DNA of 32,443 bases, from NCBI RefSeq assembly GCF_022397955.1, contig NZ_JAKEUQ010000016.1, forward strand, positions 71,874-104,316. Direction: 5' to 3'. This document shows positions 10,615-19,554 of this stretch, piece by piece; position 1 is the stretch's first letter, and every line of letters begins with the position of its first letter. The translations under genes were made by a program, and so were the position numbers. Source of the DNA: Vibrio sp. Isolate32. GTDB taxonomy: Bacteria; Pseudomonadota; Gammaproteobacteria; Enterobacterales; Vibrionaceae. Below the pieces are notes generated by a model, which worked only from the letters and a program-made list of their open reading frames with translations, searched no databases and was not told the DNA's origin.

Positions 10615-11238
10615 ATGAATAAATTATCCTTATTGCTCCCTGCCCTATTTGTATTTGCGGGATGCGCACCTACACCAACCACTCAACAACCATCGGTCGA
10701 TGTGGTGTCTGTGACTAACAAGTTCTCTCTAACGCTTGCCGGGAAAACACTGTCGACTCAGGAAAAAGCGGATATTTCTGACTTTATCGTTCGTCGAGGC
10801 AGCGCGAGTAGCTTGATGATCAAAATAGAAAAAACAACTCCGAAAGGTGAAAAACAGCTCGAGAAAGTAAGGCTTCATCTTATCGAATCAGGGCTCTACC
10901 CATCACAAATTTGGGTAGCAGACGAAGCAACAGAAGGTAAAGGCGACATCACTATTTTAGTCGAATCTTACCGCGCCAAAGTCACAGCCTGTGACGCGGG
11001 TAAAACGCCAAGAACGACGCTCAACGCCTACCGTACTCAGCGCAATTTTGGGTGTGCAAATGCCAATGCGCTTGCACAAATGGTAGCCAACCCTAAAGAC
11101 CTGATCGTCGGTCAACCGATTAATGGTGCTCAAGGGCAGAAAGCTGTCTCTAGTATTGATAACTACTTTGCTCCACCAGCCCAAAACCAACAGCCAAATA
11201 ATGGTTCTTCGACGACCACGCAAGGAGGTTCGCTATGA
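10615..11238 (+). CDS. cpaD: Flp pilus lipoprotein CpaD/RcpB
   Basis: The 207-aa product starts at the ATG at 10615, preceded by GAGGA. It carries a lipoprotein signal (LFVFAGC, Cys17). The C-terminal half has the CpaD family pattern: VESYRAKVTACD..., then RNFGCANANALAQMVANPKD, with the NFGC motif. CpaD is an outer-membrane lipoprotein that supports secretin assembly. The tail is Gln/Asn/Ser/Thr-rich. The gene follows rcpA after 7 bp, and its TGA overlaps the tadZ ATG (ATGA). Confidence 0.9.
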   Translation: MNKLSLLLPALFVFAGCAPTPTTQQPSVDVVSVTNKFSLTLAGKTLSTQEKADISDFIVRRGSASSLMIKIEKTTPKGEKQLEKVRLHLIESGLYPSQIWVADEATEGKGDITILVESYRAKVTACDAGKTPRTTLNAYRTQRNFGCANANALAQMVANPKDLIVGQPINGAQGQKAVSSIDNYFAPPAQNQQPNNGSSTTTQGGSL

Positions 11239-12395
11239 ATCAAGTACACCAGTTGACGGTACTGATCGCAGCGTCTGAGCAACTCGATGCCTTAGCGCTT
11301 ACGCATACACTGAATGACTTTGGTATCCACAACATCACTGTCTCTTCAAATCAAGAAGACGACGTAGTGCGTCAAGTGCTAAAGCATGGCATCAAGACGA
11401 TATTTCTCGATGTGTTGAGTTGTGAGCTGGCTGAGTCGAAACAAGCCTTGCAGCGCTTGATTAAGCGTACAGGTTGTCAAGTTATCGCTCTTGGCCACTC
11501 AGATGAAATTTTCATCTACCGTGGCATGCTTGCATCAGGCGCGAGTGACTATCTAGTACCTCCCGTGACTCAGCAAGATCTGGAACACGTTTCTTTCGCG
11601 GCTTTACAAAACAACAGCGAAAAACGACATGAAAAAGTCATCTCGGTTGTCAGTGCAAAGGGTGGCTCAGGCAGCAGCACCATTACTGCAACTCTTGCTC
11701 AGCAACTTGCAGAGCTCGATAAGAAAGTGGCTTGTCTAGACCTAGACTTTTCAATGGGCGACTTGGATCTGCTACTCAATGTTGAGGGAAACTCAGCATT
11801 GATCGAGCTTTTACAATACCCAGAGAGACTCGACCCGTTAGTTTTCGAACGTAGTGGGATCAGTGTATCAGCAAAACACACCCTCTTTACTGGCTATCTA
11901 CCTTTAGATGCCACACCATTTTGGCCACAAAAGAGCGCTTTAGACCAATTTACCAAGTTTTGCCTACAAAACTCAGACTACCTATTAGTGGATATCCCGA
12001 CTTACTCTTTGCGTGATCAAGTTGGCTTTGACGCACTGAAAAGTGCCGATATCCGAGTGATTGTCGTAGAGCCGACACTCGGCTCTATCCGCAATGCCGG
12101 TCAAATAATCAAACGACTTCAGAATCAAGCCGACTCCCAAACGCTTGTTGTGCTCAATCACACCAAGTCCGATTCAGGCTCAATGATTTCAGTTAACGAT
12201 GTGAAAAAGTCGTTAGGTGTCCCGGTAGACGTAGTCATTCCATTCTCCCCGAACCACTTTTTGAGCAAGTCATCACTTGGTCAACCTGCCCACAAAGGCA
12301 ACAGAAAGGTGAAAGTGGCGTTCAACTCTTTAGTTGAATTAATCACAGGTGAATCGCAGCAAAGCAGCCGCCGTTTTTGGAAGCGAGGTGCATAA
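11235..12395 (+). CDS. tadZ: TadZ/CpaE, MinD/ParA-like pilus localisation ATPase
   Basis: The 386-aa product has an N-terminal receiver-like domain (residues ~7-125, without an obvious phospho-acceptor pocket) and a MinD/ParA-type ATPase domain starting VISVVSAKGGSGSSTITATL. The deviant Walker A KGGSGSST (142-149) keeps the signature Lys142 but has Ser in place of the second lysine, as known for TadZ/CpaE proteins. The switch region contains CLDLDFSMGDLDLLL. TadZ marks the pole or site where the Tad machine assembles. AAGGAGG lies 7 bp upstream of the ATG, the strongest ribosome-binding site in the operon. Confidence 0.92.
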   Translation: MNQVHQLTVLIAASEQLDALALTHTLNDFGIHNITVSSNQEDDVVRQVLKHGIKTIFLDVLSCELAESKQALQRLIKRTGCQVIALGHSDEIFIYRGMLASGASDYLVPPVTQQDLEHVSFAALQNNSEKRHEKVISVVSAKGGSGSSTITATLAQQLAELDKKVACLDLDFSMGDLDLLLNVEGNSALIELLQYPERLDPLVFERSGISVSAKHTLFTGYLPLDATPFWPQKSALDQFTKFCLQNSDYLLVDIPTYSLRDQVGFDALKSADIRVIVVEPTLGSIRNAGQIIKRLQNQADSQTLVVLNHTKSDSGSMISVNDVKKSLGVPVDVVIPFSPNHFLSKSSLGQPAHKGNRKVKVAFNSLVELITGESQQSSRRFWKRGA

Positions 12396-13741
12396 TGTTT
12401 GGTCAAAAAGCAAACACGGTTGATCCTATTGAAGTCAGCCAAGCTCGGTTGCATGAAACGTTAACATCCGCTCCTTCGCTACGTGATCATTATCATGTGA
12501 TTCATGAAGAGATCATCAAGGCAATCGATCCTTCAGCGGTTGTGAGTTTAAGTGCGTCCGATCTTGAAGCTCGAATTTCAGAAATGGTATCGGAAATTGT
12601 GATCTCTAAGCACCTACCACTCGGGCATCAGGATGTGACTCATTCTGTAGAGCAGCTCTTACATGAGTTTTTAGGTTTGGGGCCACTCCAGCCTCTGATT
12701 GAAGATCAAACGGTCACTGACATCATGGTCAATGGTTACCGTGAAGTTTACGTCGAGCGTTCGGGCAAACTGCAAAAAACCACGGTCCAATTCCGTAATG
12801 AAGAACAGCTTCTTAACTTAGCTCGACGCATCGTGAGCAAAGTAGGTCGTCGAATCGATGAATCGAATCCATTAGTTGATGCAAGGCTAGACGACGGCAG
12901 CCGTGTCAATGTCATGATCCCACCGCTCGCGCTTGATGGAACCTACATCTCTATCCGTAAGTTCAATGAAAAGAAGCTGACACTGAGCCAATTGGCACAG
13001 TTTGGTGCGATGTCGAATTCGATGATTAAGCTTATTGATATTATCGTTCGCTCTCGTCTCAACGTTCTTGTTGCGGGTGGTACCGGTGCAGGTAAAACCA
13101 CCCTGCTTAATGCAATGTCTTTCAGCATCTCACCTAAAGAGCGCATCATCACCATTGAAGACACAGCAGAACTGCGCCTGCAACAACCCCATGTGGTACG
13201 TGCAGAAACTCGCCCAGCCAATGCAGAAGGTTTAACGCCGATTACTCAAAGAGAGTTAGTACGAAATGCCCTACGTATGCGACCAGATCGCATCATTTTA
13301 GGCGAAGTTCGTGGCGATGAAGCCTTTGAAATGATGCAAGCAATGAACACAGGCCACGATGGCTCGCTGTGTACACTTCACGCCAATTCTGCAACGGATG
13401 CGCTGGTACGCATGGAGAACATGCTAATGATGAGCCAAGCGACGCTACCTCTATTTTCACTGCGTCGCCAAATCGCCGACACCATTGATGTGGTTATCCA
13501 AGTAGAACGAATGCGCGATGGTAAGCGACGCATTGTTTCAATAACCGAGGTACAAGGATTAGAGGGCGAGCAATACGTCACTCAAGAGCTGTTCGCCTTT
13601 AAAACGCTATCGGAAGACCAGCAAGGCAACCTAATTGGTGAATATAAGAGTGCCAAGTGCGTGCCAAGCTTCAACGAAAAAGCGAAATATCACCAGCTAG
13701 ACGCTCAACTAAGGGTGGCAATGGAGCTTGAAGCCGGATGA
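12395..13741 (+). CDS. tadA: TadA/CpaF pilus motor ATPase
   Basis: The 448-aa product starts at the ATG at 12395, one base inside the tadZ stop, with GAGG upstream. It is a PulE/VirB11-type secretion ATPase: Walker [10 protein letters not shown] (Lys234, Thr235), an arginine-rich segment ([11 protein letters not shown]), Walker B and associated motif [15 protein letters not shown] (Glu304), and a His box ([12 protein letters not shown]). The N-terminal all-helical region and the [20 protein letters not shown] segment match CpaF. It is cytoplasmic and drives Flp pilus extension, and in other Tad systems also retraction. The gene overlaps tadB by 4 bp. Confidence 0.95.
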   Translation: MFGQKANTVDPIEVSQARLHETLTSAPSLRDHYHVIHEEIIKAIDPSAVVSLSASDLEARISEMVSEIVISKHLPLGHQDVTHSVEQLLHEFLGLGPLQPLIEDQTVTDIMVNGYREVYVERSGKLQKTTVQFRNEEQLLNLARRIVSKVGRRIDESNPLVDARLDDGSRVNVMIPPLALDGTYISIRKFNEKKLTLSQLAQFGAMSNSMIKLIDIIVRSRLNVLVAGGTGAGKTTLLNAMSFSISPKERIITIEDTAELRLQQPHVVRAETRPANAEGLTPITQRELVRNALRMRPDRIILGEVRGDEAFEMMQAMNTGHDGSLCTLHANSATDALVRMENMLMMSQATLPLFSLRRQIADTIDVVIQVERMRDGKRRIVSITEVQGLEGEQYVTQELFAFKTLSEDQQGNLIGEYKSAKCVPSFNEKAKYHQLDAQLRVAMELEAG

Positions 13742-14652
13742 TTCTTGTTCTTACAATTTCTGCGCTGCTGGCTACGGTTTGGCTAATAAAGCTCAACTCA
13801 AAACAAGCCATTGTTAATAAGCGACTGTCATTGGTATCAGCTGTTTACAAAGCAAGTCCTGCAGACGTTTCTATCAAAAAGTCGAGCCACCAGCGCACCA
13901 ACAAGCTGCATGCCTTTTTCCTGCGAATAAATGCCTTGCTGCCTGTTTGGGATAAGTATTTTATCGCCTCAATGGTTGTTGGCTTTCCAGTTGCTGGTTA
14001 CCTGTTAGTACCGGAACTTCCAGTGCATCTTCGATTGCTTGCAGCAGTTGGGCTGTGGCTCATATGTACGTGTGCCATTGTGTTTTATCGCAGAAAGAGA
14101 CAAGTAGAAGAGTTTGAAAAAGACATCATCAATGTCCTTGGATTGATTTCTAGAGCGGTATCAGCAGGGCTATCTATCCCACAAGCGATTGATCAAGTGG
14201 CACAGACGCAACCTGGCTTACTAGGACGCGAGTTCTCTTACCTTCGCGACAATCTTGCGCTTGGCCTTAGTCTTCGCCAGAGTCTCGACGATGCGTGCAT
14301 TCGCCTCCCTTACAGCAGCTTTCGTTATTTCTCTGTTGCACTGATCCTTAACCAGTCGAATGGTGGTCAACTGCGCGACATTCTTCATAGCTTAAGCCGA
14401 ACCATGCATGACAACCGAGCGATGAGAAAGAAGGTGAAGAGCTTAACCTCAGAGCCTCGTATCACAGCGTTATTTCTCTCTGTCTTACCCATAGGGTTGC
14501 TGGGTGGCATCTATTTAATTGAGCCCTACATGATTAAGCAGCTGTTTAACACTGAACTGGGCCAACGAGTGCTGACCTATGCACTAATCAGCATCAGTAT
14601 CGGCACCTTAATTTTGAATGCTCTGACTCGCAATAAGAGGTTCTCATCATGA
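13738..14652 (+). CDS. tadB: TadB inner-membrane platform protein
   Basis: The 304-aa type II secretion F-domain protein has an N-terminal helix, a central membrane pair (~75-110), a cytoplasmic GSPF-like region with the signature GLISRAVSAGLSIPQAIDQV, and two C-terminal membrane helices. With TadC it forms the inner-membrane platform moved by TadA. The ATG overlaps the tadA TGA (ATGA). I see nothing unusual in it. Confidence 0.92.
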   Translation: MILVLTISALLATVWLIKLNSKQAIVNKRLSLVSAVYKASPADVSIKKSSHQRTNKLHAFFLRINALLPVWDKYFIASMVVGFPVAGYLLVPELPVHLRLLAAVGLWLICTCAIVFYRRKRQVEEFEKDIINVLGLISRAVSAGLSIPQAIDQVAQTQPGLLGREFSYLRDNLALGLSLRQSLDDACIRLPYSSFRYFSVALILNQSNGGQLRDILHSLSRTMHDNRAMRKKVKSLTSEPRITALFLSVLPIGLLGGIYLIEPYMIKQLFNTELGQRVLTYALISISIGTLILNALTRNKRFSS

Positions 14653-15500
14653 TGTATGTTGCCATATTGCTGTTGGGATTAGCTGTTCTTCTGACGCTGA
14701 TCGCACACCTATCTTCGTTCAAACGAGACGTTGTGGCTGAGCGACTGAATCGCGTATCAAGCTATTCCTCAAAGTATAAAAACACGTCGAGTAAGTGGCG
14801 TTTCCAAGGTGAGAAATCTCGACGTCAAAAGCTGGTTCTGATTGGCTGGCTTAACCCAAATGCAGAGATGTACTTTTTAGGGCTTAGATTAATCACAATG
14901 ACCGTAGGTGCTGGTACTTGGTATGCCACTCGCATTCCAGTGCTAACGATGAATTCGGCGGCAGAGTGTATTGCTATCGGCATCGTGGTCGGCATTCTAT
15001 TCGATCGCATTCTTGAATGGCGAGTGAACCAAGTTCGAATGCAGATCAGCCGAGTAATACCCGATGCCGTCGACCTAATGGTGGTGTGTGTTGCATCTGG
15101 CTTAACACTCGAAGCGGTATTTCGCTGCGTTGGTGAAGAGATGCGTTCGATCTCCCCTGCCTTGTCACGAGAATGGCTGTTAACCGCAACAGAAATATCT
15201 GTTCTTGATTCACCACAAACGGCACTCAACAACTTAGACAAACGTGTCCAACTGTCTGACATCAACAACGTTGTCACTACCATGAACCAAGCGCTGCAAT
15301 ACGGTACGCCTATCGCTGATGCCCTCAAACTGATCGCTTCAGATAGCCGTCAATACCACTTCTTAGAACTGGAAGAGTGGGTGGGGAAAATACCAGCCAA
15401 AATGTCATTCCCTTTGGTGGTTTTCATCATGCTACCTGTGGTGGGCATCATCGTCGTGCCAATCATGTTGTCTCTTACACAAACTCTGGGGGGCTTATGA
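14649..15500 (+). CDS. tadC: TadC inner-membrane platform protein
   Basis: The 283-aa protein is homologous in layout to TadB: a membrane start (YVAILLLGLAVLLTLIAHL), a second membrane pair (~83-120), the F-domain core VIPDAVDLMVVCVASGLTLE, and a C-terminal membrane helix (FPLVVFIMLPVVGIIVVPIM). AAGAGG lies 8 nt before the ATG at 14649; the next codon is also ATG. It overlaps tadB by 4 bp and tadD by 4 bp, indicating translational coupling. Confidence 0.92.
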   Translation: MMYVAILLLGLAVLLTLIAHLSSFKRDVVAERLNRVSSYSSKYKNTSSKWRFQGEKSRRQKLVLIGWLNPNAEMYFLGLRLITMTVGAGTWYATRIPVLTMNSAAECIAIGIVVGILFDRILEWRVNQVRMQISRVIPDAVDLMVVCVASGLTLEAVFRCVGEEMRSISPALSREWLLTATEISVLDSPQTALNNLDKRVQLSDINNVVTTMNQALQYGTPIADALKLIASDSRQYHFLELEEWVGKIPAKMSFPLVVFIMLPVVGIIVVPIMLSLTQTLGGL

Positions 15501-16237
15501 GAACCATCCCGTTATTCTTTTTGTCGCTGATATTGTTCGGCTGTCAATCAACCAACCATGTTGAAAAAGATACCGCCGAAAACATGAAGGTGGCAGAAGT
15601 TGCGTTAATGAATGGTAAGCCAGAGAGCGCCATGGAGCTCTATCGCAAAATGCTGGTATCGAAGCCCAATGACCCGCAGTTACTACTTTTGATGGGCTCC
15701 GCAGCCAATCAAGCCAGTCGTTATGACGAAGCACTGCATTACTTAAAGCGTGCTATCGAGCTTAATCAATCCAGTGCGATTTACCGTGAGTTAGGCCGTT
15801 CATGGCTAGCTTTAGGAGAGCTTGAACAAGCAACCTCGGCTCTTGAAGAGTCTGTTCGACTGGAAGCTTCCGATGACGTTGCTCAAAATAGCTTAGGAGT
15901 CAGTTACTCGCTCAATAAGCAGTATCCCAAAGCCAGAGAGTGTTACTCAAATGCACTTAGCTTAATGCCTTCAAGCAACGAATACCGAAACAACCTCGCT
16001 ATGGCGTGGATACTCGATGGTAAACCAGAGCAAGGGATTCATATTCTGTACCCGATCTTTGTCAGAGGCGAAGCGAGCGTAAAACTCCAGCTTAACCTTG
16101 CGTTGGCTTACGCACTTTCTGGCGACAGCGAGTCTGCAAAAGCGATCGCTCGTGAACACTTATCGCAACCGGAATACGCTAACAATAGCCTGTATTACCA
16201 AGCCCTAGCCGCTCACGCTGATCGAGGAGAACAATAA
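15497..16237 (+). CDS. tadD: TadD TPR lipoprotein
   Basis: The 246-aa product starts at the ATG at 15497, which overlaps the tadC stop and gives a proper lipoprotein signal (LSLILFGC, Cys15). A much longer in-frame upstream extension would lie inside tadC and bury the signal. It has about five TPR-like repeats (EVALMNGKPESAMELYRKML, ASRYDEALHYLKRAIELNQS, LGELEQATSALEESVRLEAS, and further copies). TadD is a pilotin-like or scaffold lipoprotein required for Flp pilus biogenesis. Confidence 0.9.
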   Translation: MRTIPLFFLSLILFGCQSTNHVEKDTAENMKVAEVALMNGKPESAMELYRKMLVSKPNDPQLLLLMGSAANQASRYDEALHYLKRAIELNQSSAIYRELGRSWLALGELEQATSALEESVRLEASDDVAQNSLGVSYSLNKQYPKARECYSNALSLMPSSNEYRNNLAMAWILDGKPEQGIHILYPIFVRGEASVKLQLNLALAYALSGDSESAKAIAREHLSQPEYANNSLYYQALAAHADRGEQ

Positions 16238-16680
16238 TGCTCTCTCGTCAGAAAGGTGCGAATAGCGTTGAGTTTCTAATGATCACCCTACCGTTTCTAT
16301 TGCTGATACTAGGGGTCTTTGAGATCTGCCGTCTACTGCTAGTCAACATCATCTTCGATGTTGCCGTTCATGCAGGAGCTCGAGAAGTCAAAACTCGACC
16401 AGTTAGTCCTATATCAAACCAAGTTTTCATCGACACTATCGACAAGTTCCCGCTGATCGATCGCAGCAAGATCAAGCTATCCCAACCTTTGTACGTTGAA
16501 ACCCTACCGGACTTAGTTAACAGGAAAGCGGCACCGATAAGCAAAGCGGTATTGGGGGAATACACGGTGTCTTACGCATTTTCATTCGCTCTACTGCCTA
16601 GCCTTTCAACTCGTTTTTTAGAACGTACCGGCCAAATGACAACCTTGGAAAGAAAGGTATTGGTGAGTTATGACGGTTAA
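16237..16680 (+). CDS. tadE: TadE-type pseudopilin
   Basis: The 147-aa protein begins MLSRQKGANSVEF followed by a hydrophobic helix (LMITLPFLLLILGVFEICRL). The sequence G7^ANSVEF is a prepilin-peptidase site with Glu at +5, as expected for TadE pseudopilins. It acts with TadF in pilus initiation. The ATG overlaps the tadD stop by one base, with GAGGAGA upstream. It ends 11 bp inside tadF. Confidence 0.88.
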   Translation: MLSRQKGANSVEFLMITLPFLLLILGVFEICRLLLVNIIFDVAVHAGAREVKTRPVSPISNQVFIDTIDKFPLIDRSKIKLSQPLYVETLPDLVNRKAAPISKAVLGEYTVSYAFSFALLPSLSTRFLERTGQMTTLERKVLVSYDG

Positions 16681-17230
16681 TAACACACACACCAAAAAAC
16701 AGGCAGGCTCAGCCGCAGTTGAGTTCCCGTTTGTCGTGCTTGCGATGATGATCATTCTGTGGGGGTTCGTTGCTATCTACCGCTTATTCAGTATGCAGAC
16801 TCAGTTAGACAATGTTACCTACAACCTCGTAAATGCGATTTCTTCAACTCAACTCAAACCTGAGCAAGGTAAGAATGGTTTACCCGAGACTCTTAAAGGT
16901 CCATTACTCGTGCTCGCTGAAAGTTACCTGCCGAGTAGCATTGCCCGCGGCGATATTGGGCTTTTACTTGAAAGTCGTGTCTTTGATACTGCTACTTCAA
17001 CGTGGGAATACAAACGTCTTTACGCGGGAAGAAACTGCCAAAGTGATTCACCGATTGAGCAGCTTACGGACATGCTCGTTGTAGGCAGCGGCGATCCTGC
17101 GTTGGATGGAAAACCATCCACTTTGATTCAGCTGACCTTATGCGTAAAGACACCATTTGACTACGAACGGCTCGATCTTCCAAAAAGCCTAAAGAGCTCA
17201 TCTGTAGTGATAGGTAAGCACTATGGTTAA
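16670..17230 (+). CDS. tadF: TadF-type pseudopilin
   Basis: The 186-aa protein has a short polar leader and the site G13^SAAVEF (Glu at +5), followed by a hydrophobic helix (VLAMMIILWGFVAIY). This is the TadE-like prepilin layout, and the gene order identifies it as TadF. The C-terminal half contains Cys residues (RNCQSD, LTLCVK) that may form a disulfide. It overlaps tadE and tadG by 11 and 8 bp. Confidence 0.85.
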   Translation: MTVNNTHTKKQAGSAAVEFPFVVLAMMIILWGFVAIYRLFSMQTQLDNVTYNLVNAISSTQLKPEQGKNGLPETLKGPLLVLAESYLPSSIARGDIGLLLESRVFDTATSTWEYKRLYAGRNCQSDSPIEQLTDMLVVGSGDPALDGKPSTLIQLTLCVKTPFDYERLDLPKSLKSSSVVIGKHYG

Positions 17231-18428
17231 GTCAATGTTTAGCAGCCTAGCCCGTCAGCAAAAGGGTTCCATCACCCTTTCCTTTCTTGCACTACTGCTC
17301 CCTGCACTATTTATCGCCGTCGGCACTTTGATGATATCGGCGCAAGTGATGGTTTCTAATCGAGCCGCGCAAGCCGCTGACTCTGCCGCATTAGCTTGTG
17401 CTTTTGCTGATGAGGCGACTCTGAGAATGATGCGCGCATACCAAGATTACTATCACCCGACACTGAAAGGTGTAAGTGGATTAACACCGAAAAACCAAGA
17501 GTGTCGAATTAGCCTAGGTTACTCCGTTACACCGTTATTGCCTCATTTCAGTTATAGACGCGATGACCAAAAGGTGACTGCAACAGGTGGAGGCTTTAAG
17601 GGGGTGGTTGAAAGCAAACACTCTGCGATTCCAACAGAGTTGGTACTAGTGCTCGACGTATCTGGCTCCATGGGCTCAAACATGTCGTCACTAAAATCTA
17701 TTTTGTCCAACGCATTGAATACGATTCAATCTCAGAGCGAAAACGCTAACGATTTAGATTCAGTAAGCATCTCGATCGTTCCTTTCGATTCTGGGGTAGC
17801 AACATATCGCCCGCCCTGGTTAGCCAAAGAAGCGGCCGGAATCTACTGTATCGATGGGCTTAGCTATCGTAATGGTGATTTCTCTGCGTCGCTGACCGTA
17901 GATAACCTCGCGACGCTGCATTCAGAGCGACCGGTGAAGTTTACGCCGCCAAGTAAGTGGTTAAGCGACTGTAATCAAGACTCACCAATGCTGCCCTTGA
18001 CCAATGTCTTTTCCCGCGTCCAAAACTCGATAAACAGCCTGAAAGCAAATGGCGGTACTCGCTCTTATCAAGGTTTGGTATGGGGCGTAAGGCAGCTTAT
18101 CCCAAGTTGGCAACAAGCATGGGGAATACACGTAAGCACGGTAGCCGAAACTAGAAGAAAACTGGTGTTATTCACCGATGGCGCTGACGAAGGAAACGCG
18201 TTCAATCAACTGGTAAACGCTGGGTTCTGCACTAAGGCTATCAAGCAATACGGCATTGAAATGAATTTCATCGGCTATGGCGTCAGCCCAACTCGAATTA
18301 CTCAATTCGAGAACTGTGCAGGAAATCCTTTACGCGTATTCAGTGCCACCAATACGACACAACTTAACGAGTACTTTTCCGACATTTTGGCGGTTGAATA
18401 CTCAGCAAGCATCCAACTCACTCGCTAA
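17223..18428 (+). CDS. tadG: TadG, vWFA-domain pilus assembly protein
   Basis: The 401-aa protein begins with a TadE-like leader (RQQKG^SITLSF) and a hydrophobic helix, but has Ser rather than Glu at +5, so processing as a pilin is uncertain. Then comes NRAAQAADSAALACA (the TadG/TadE-like Flp segment) and a von Willebrand factor A domain with the MIDAS motif DVSGS (Asp145, Ser147, Ser149) and LVLFTDGADE. TadG proteins sit in the inner membrane with a large periplasmic domain and may anchor the pilus or help initiation. It is the last tad gene; 72 bp separate it from the redox cluster. Confidence 0.9.
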   Translation: MVKSMFSSLARQQKGSITLSFLALLLPALFIAVGTLMISAQVMVSNRAAQAADSAALACAFADEATLRMMRAYQDYYHPTLKGVSGLTPKNQECRISLGYSVTPLLPHFSYRRDDQKVTATGGGFKGVVESKHSAIPTELVLVLDVSGSMGSNMSSLKSILSNALNTIQSQSENANDLDSVSISIVPFDSGVATYRPPWLAKEAAGIYCIDGLSYRNGDFSASLTVDNLATLHSERPVKFTPPSKWLSDCNQDSPMLPLTNVFSRVQNSINSLKANGGTRSYQGLVWGVRQLIPSWQQAWGIHVSTVAETRRKLVLFTDGADEGNAFNQLVNAGFCTKAIKQYGIEMNFIGYGVSPTRITQFENCAGNPLRVFSATNTTQLNEYFSDILAVEYSASIQLTR

Positions 18429-18500
18429 TTCAAACAAAGCGTGTGACTCAAAACATCTGAAATTAAAACAAACAAATTTAAAAACAATATGGAGAAATAC

Positions 18501-18965
18501 ATGTTTACACGAGCCCTAGCGTTATTAGCGCTGTGCCTTTCTTTACCTGCAATGGCTTATCAAGAAGGAGATGCTTTATCGCAAGACGTTGTCAAGAAAC
18601 TGCAACTCAACAACGAGGAGCTCACTATTGTCGACTTCTTTGCTGAGTGGTGCGTTTCTTGCCGTAAAGAACTTCCAGAAGTAAACCAACTCTACAAAGA
18701 ACTCAAAGGCACTGGCGTGACATTCAAAGGTGTTGATGTCGATGAGGATGTTGAAGTTGCTCTTGAGTTTCAAAGGCAACTCGGATTGGAATTCCCAGTA
18801 GTCAACGATCCAGAGCAAGCATTGATCGCAGAGTTTAAACCTATCGGTATGCCTGCACTTTATTACATCTACCAAGGCAAGGTTATCAAGATTCGCTTTG
18901 GCGCAATCAACCACATTGGCGACGTCATTACTGATGACCTAGTGAAAATGGGAGTGCAGTTATGA
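18501..18965 (+). CDS. Exported thioredoxin-like (TlpA-type) protein
   Basis: The 154-aa product starts at the ATG at 18501, with GGAGA 5 nt upstream; an in-frame ATG at 18489 lacks a ribosome site. The signal peptide (LALLALCLSLPAMA^Y) is followed by a single thioredoxin domain with active site WCVSC (Cys51, Cys54) and the cis-Pro loop IGMPALYY. The CVSC active site is the same as in the C-terminal domain of the DsbD encoded four genes downstream, suggesting a periplasmic reductase that receives electrons from DsbD. Its TGA overlaps the next ATG by 4 bp, so it is translationally coupled to the DUF4266 gene, its likely client or partner. This is inference from context. Confidence 0.85.
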   Translation: MFTRALALLALCLSLPAMAYQEGDALSQDVVKKLQLNNEELTIVDFFAEWCVSCRKELPEVNQLYKELKGTGVTFKGVDVDEDVEVALEFQRQLGLEFPVVNDPEQALIAEFKPIGMPALYYIYQGKVIKIRFGAINHIGDVITDDLVKMGVQL

Positions 18966-19465
18966 TGTTGATGAAAGCCACTCTTGTTGGATTGCTCGCT
19001 ATTCCAATGACCACGAACGCGGCTCTTGAACTCGACCTTAGTGGTTTAGGAAAAAAGTCCGTTGAACAGCAAACCAGTAATAACAGCACTAATAGCGATG
19101 CTCCTATCGTAGAAGAAGAGATCATTTCCGGCACAGTTTACTCCAGTGGCGGCACGCACTCAAACCAAACCACCAAAAGCGCAACTAGACGCAACATCGA
19201 CATGGTTACACCAAAGGCAAAACAGCTGGTTATCAAAAAAAAAGAGCCAGAAGAGACTAACAAGCCTTCAGCGTTAGCGTTTGTCGATGAATTTCTTGGT
19301 ATTAAGCCGGTAAAGCCTTGGGAGAAAGGGACGCTAGCTCAAAAAGAGATGAAACCGGGCGGTCCAGTACCAGAATTCGATGTTTTCTCTGAAAAAGTCT
19401 TTGCCTACAAACAGGGCTCTGTGGGTGGCAGCGGTGTTGGCGGTGGCGGCTGCGGCTGTAACTAA
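18962..19465 (+). CDS. DUF4266 protein, extended form with C-terminal Cys-x-Cys tail
   Basis: The 167-aa product has a signal peptide (AIPMTTNA^A), a polar linker of about 90 residues, and a C-terminal DUF4266 domain (115-167). The domain starts KPVKPWEKGTLAQKEM and ends GGGGCGCN, a hallmark of the family as I recall it. The only cysteines are Cys164 and Cys166. DUF4266 proteins I recall are short (~70 aa) lipoproteins. This one is more than twice as long and has no lipobox, so it is probably soluble in the periplasm or exported. Function is unknown. DUF4266 genes recur beside DUF3570 and ApbE genes. The terminal CxC could bind metal, carry a modification, or serve as a thiol relay with the adjacent thioredoxin. 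Several ATG codons at the start (18962, 18965, 18971) leave the exact start uncertain. Confidence 0.8.
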   Translation: MMLMKATLVGLLAIPMTTNAALELDLSGLGKKSVEQQTSNNSTNSDAPIVEEEIISGTVYSSGGTHSNQTTKSATRRNIDMVTPKAKQLVIKKKEPEETNKPSALAFVDEFLGIKPVKPWEKGTLAQKEMKPGGPVPEFDVFSEKVFAYKQGSVGGSGVGGGGCGCN

Positions 19466-19554
19466 CGAGTAAATCGACCCCAAAAACTCAATCGACAAAA
19501 AACACTCAATCAATAAAAAAACATTCAGTACTTCAAAAACAAAATAAGAACAAA

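Noticed and set aside
14825..15328. 167-codon open frame on the minus strand
   Set aside because: It lies wholly inside tadC in antisense, has no family-like features, and is a shadow of the real gene.
15377..15496. Longer TadD start inside tadC
   Set aside because: The extension overlaps coding sequence of tadC and would bury the lipoprotein signal. The ATG at 15497 gives the usual tad-operon overlap.
18962..19465. Possible flavinylation site (NQTTKSAT) in the DUF4266 linker
   Set aside because: It ends in SAT, but has Gln where Asp is needed and Lys where Ser/Thr is needed, so it does not fit the acceptor pattern, unlike DSVSGAS in the DUF3570 protein.
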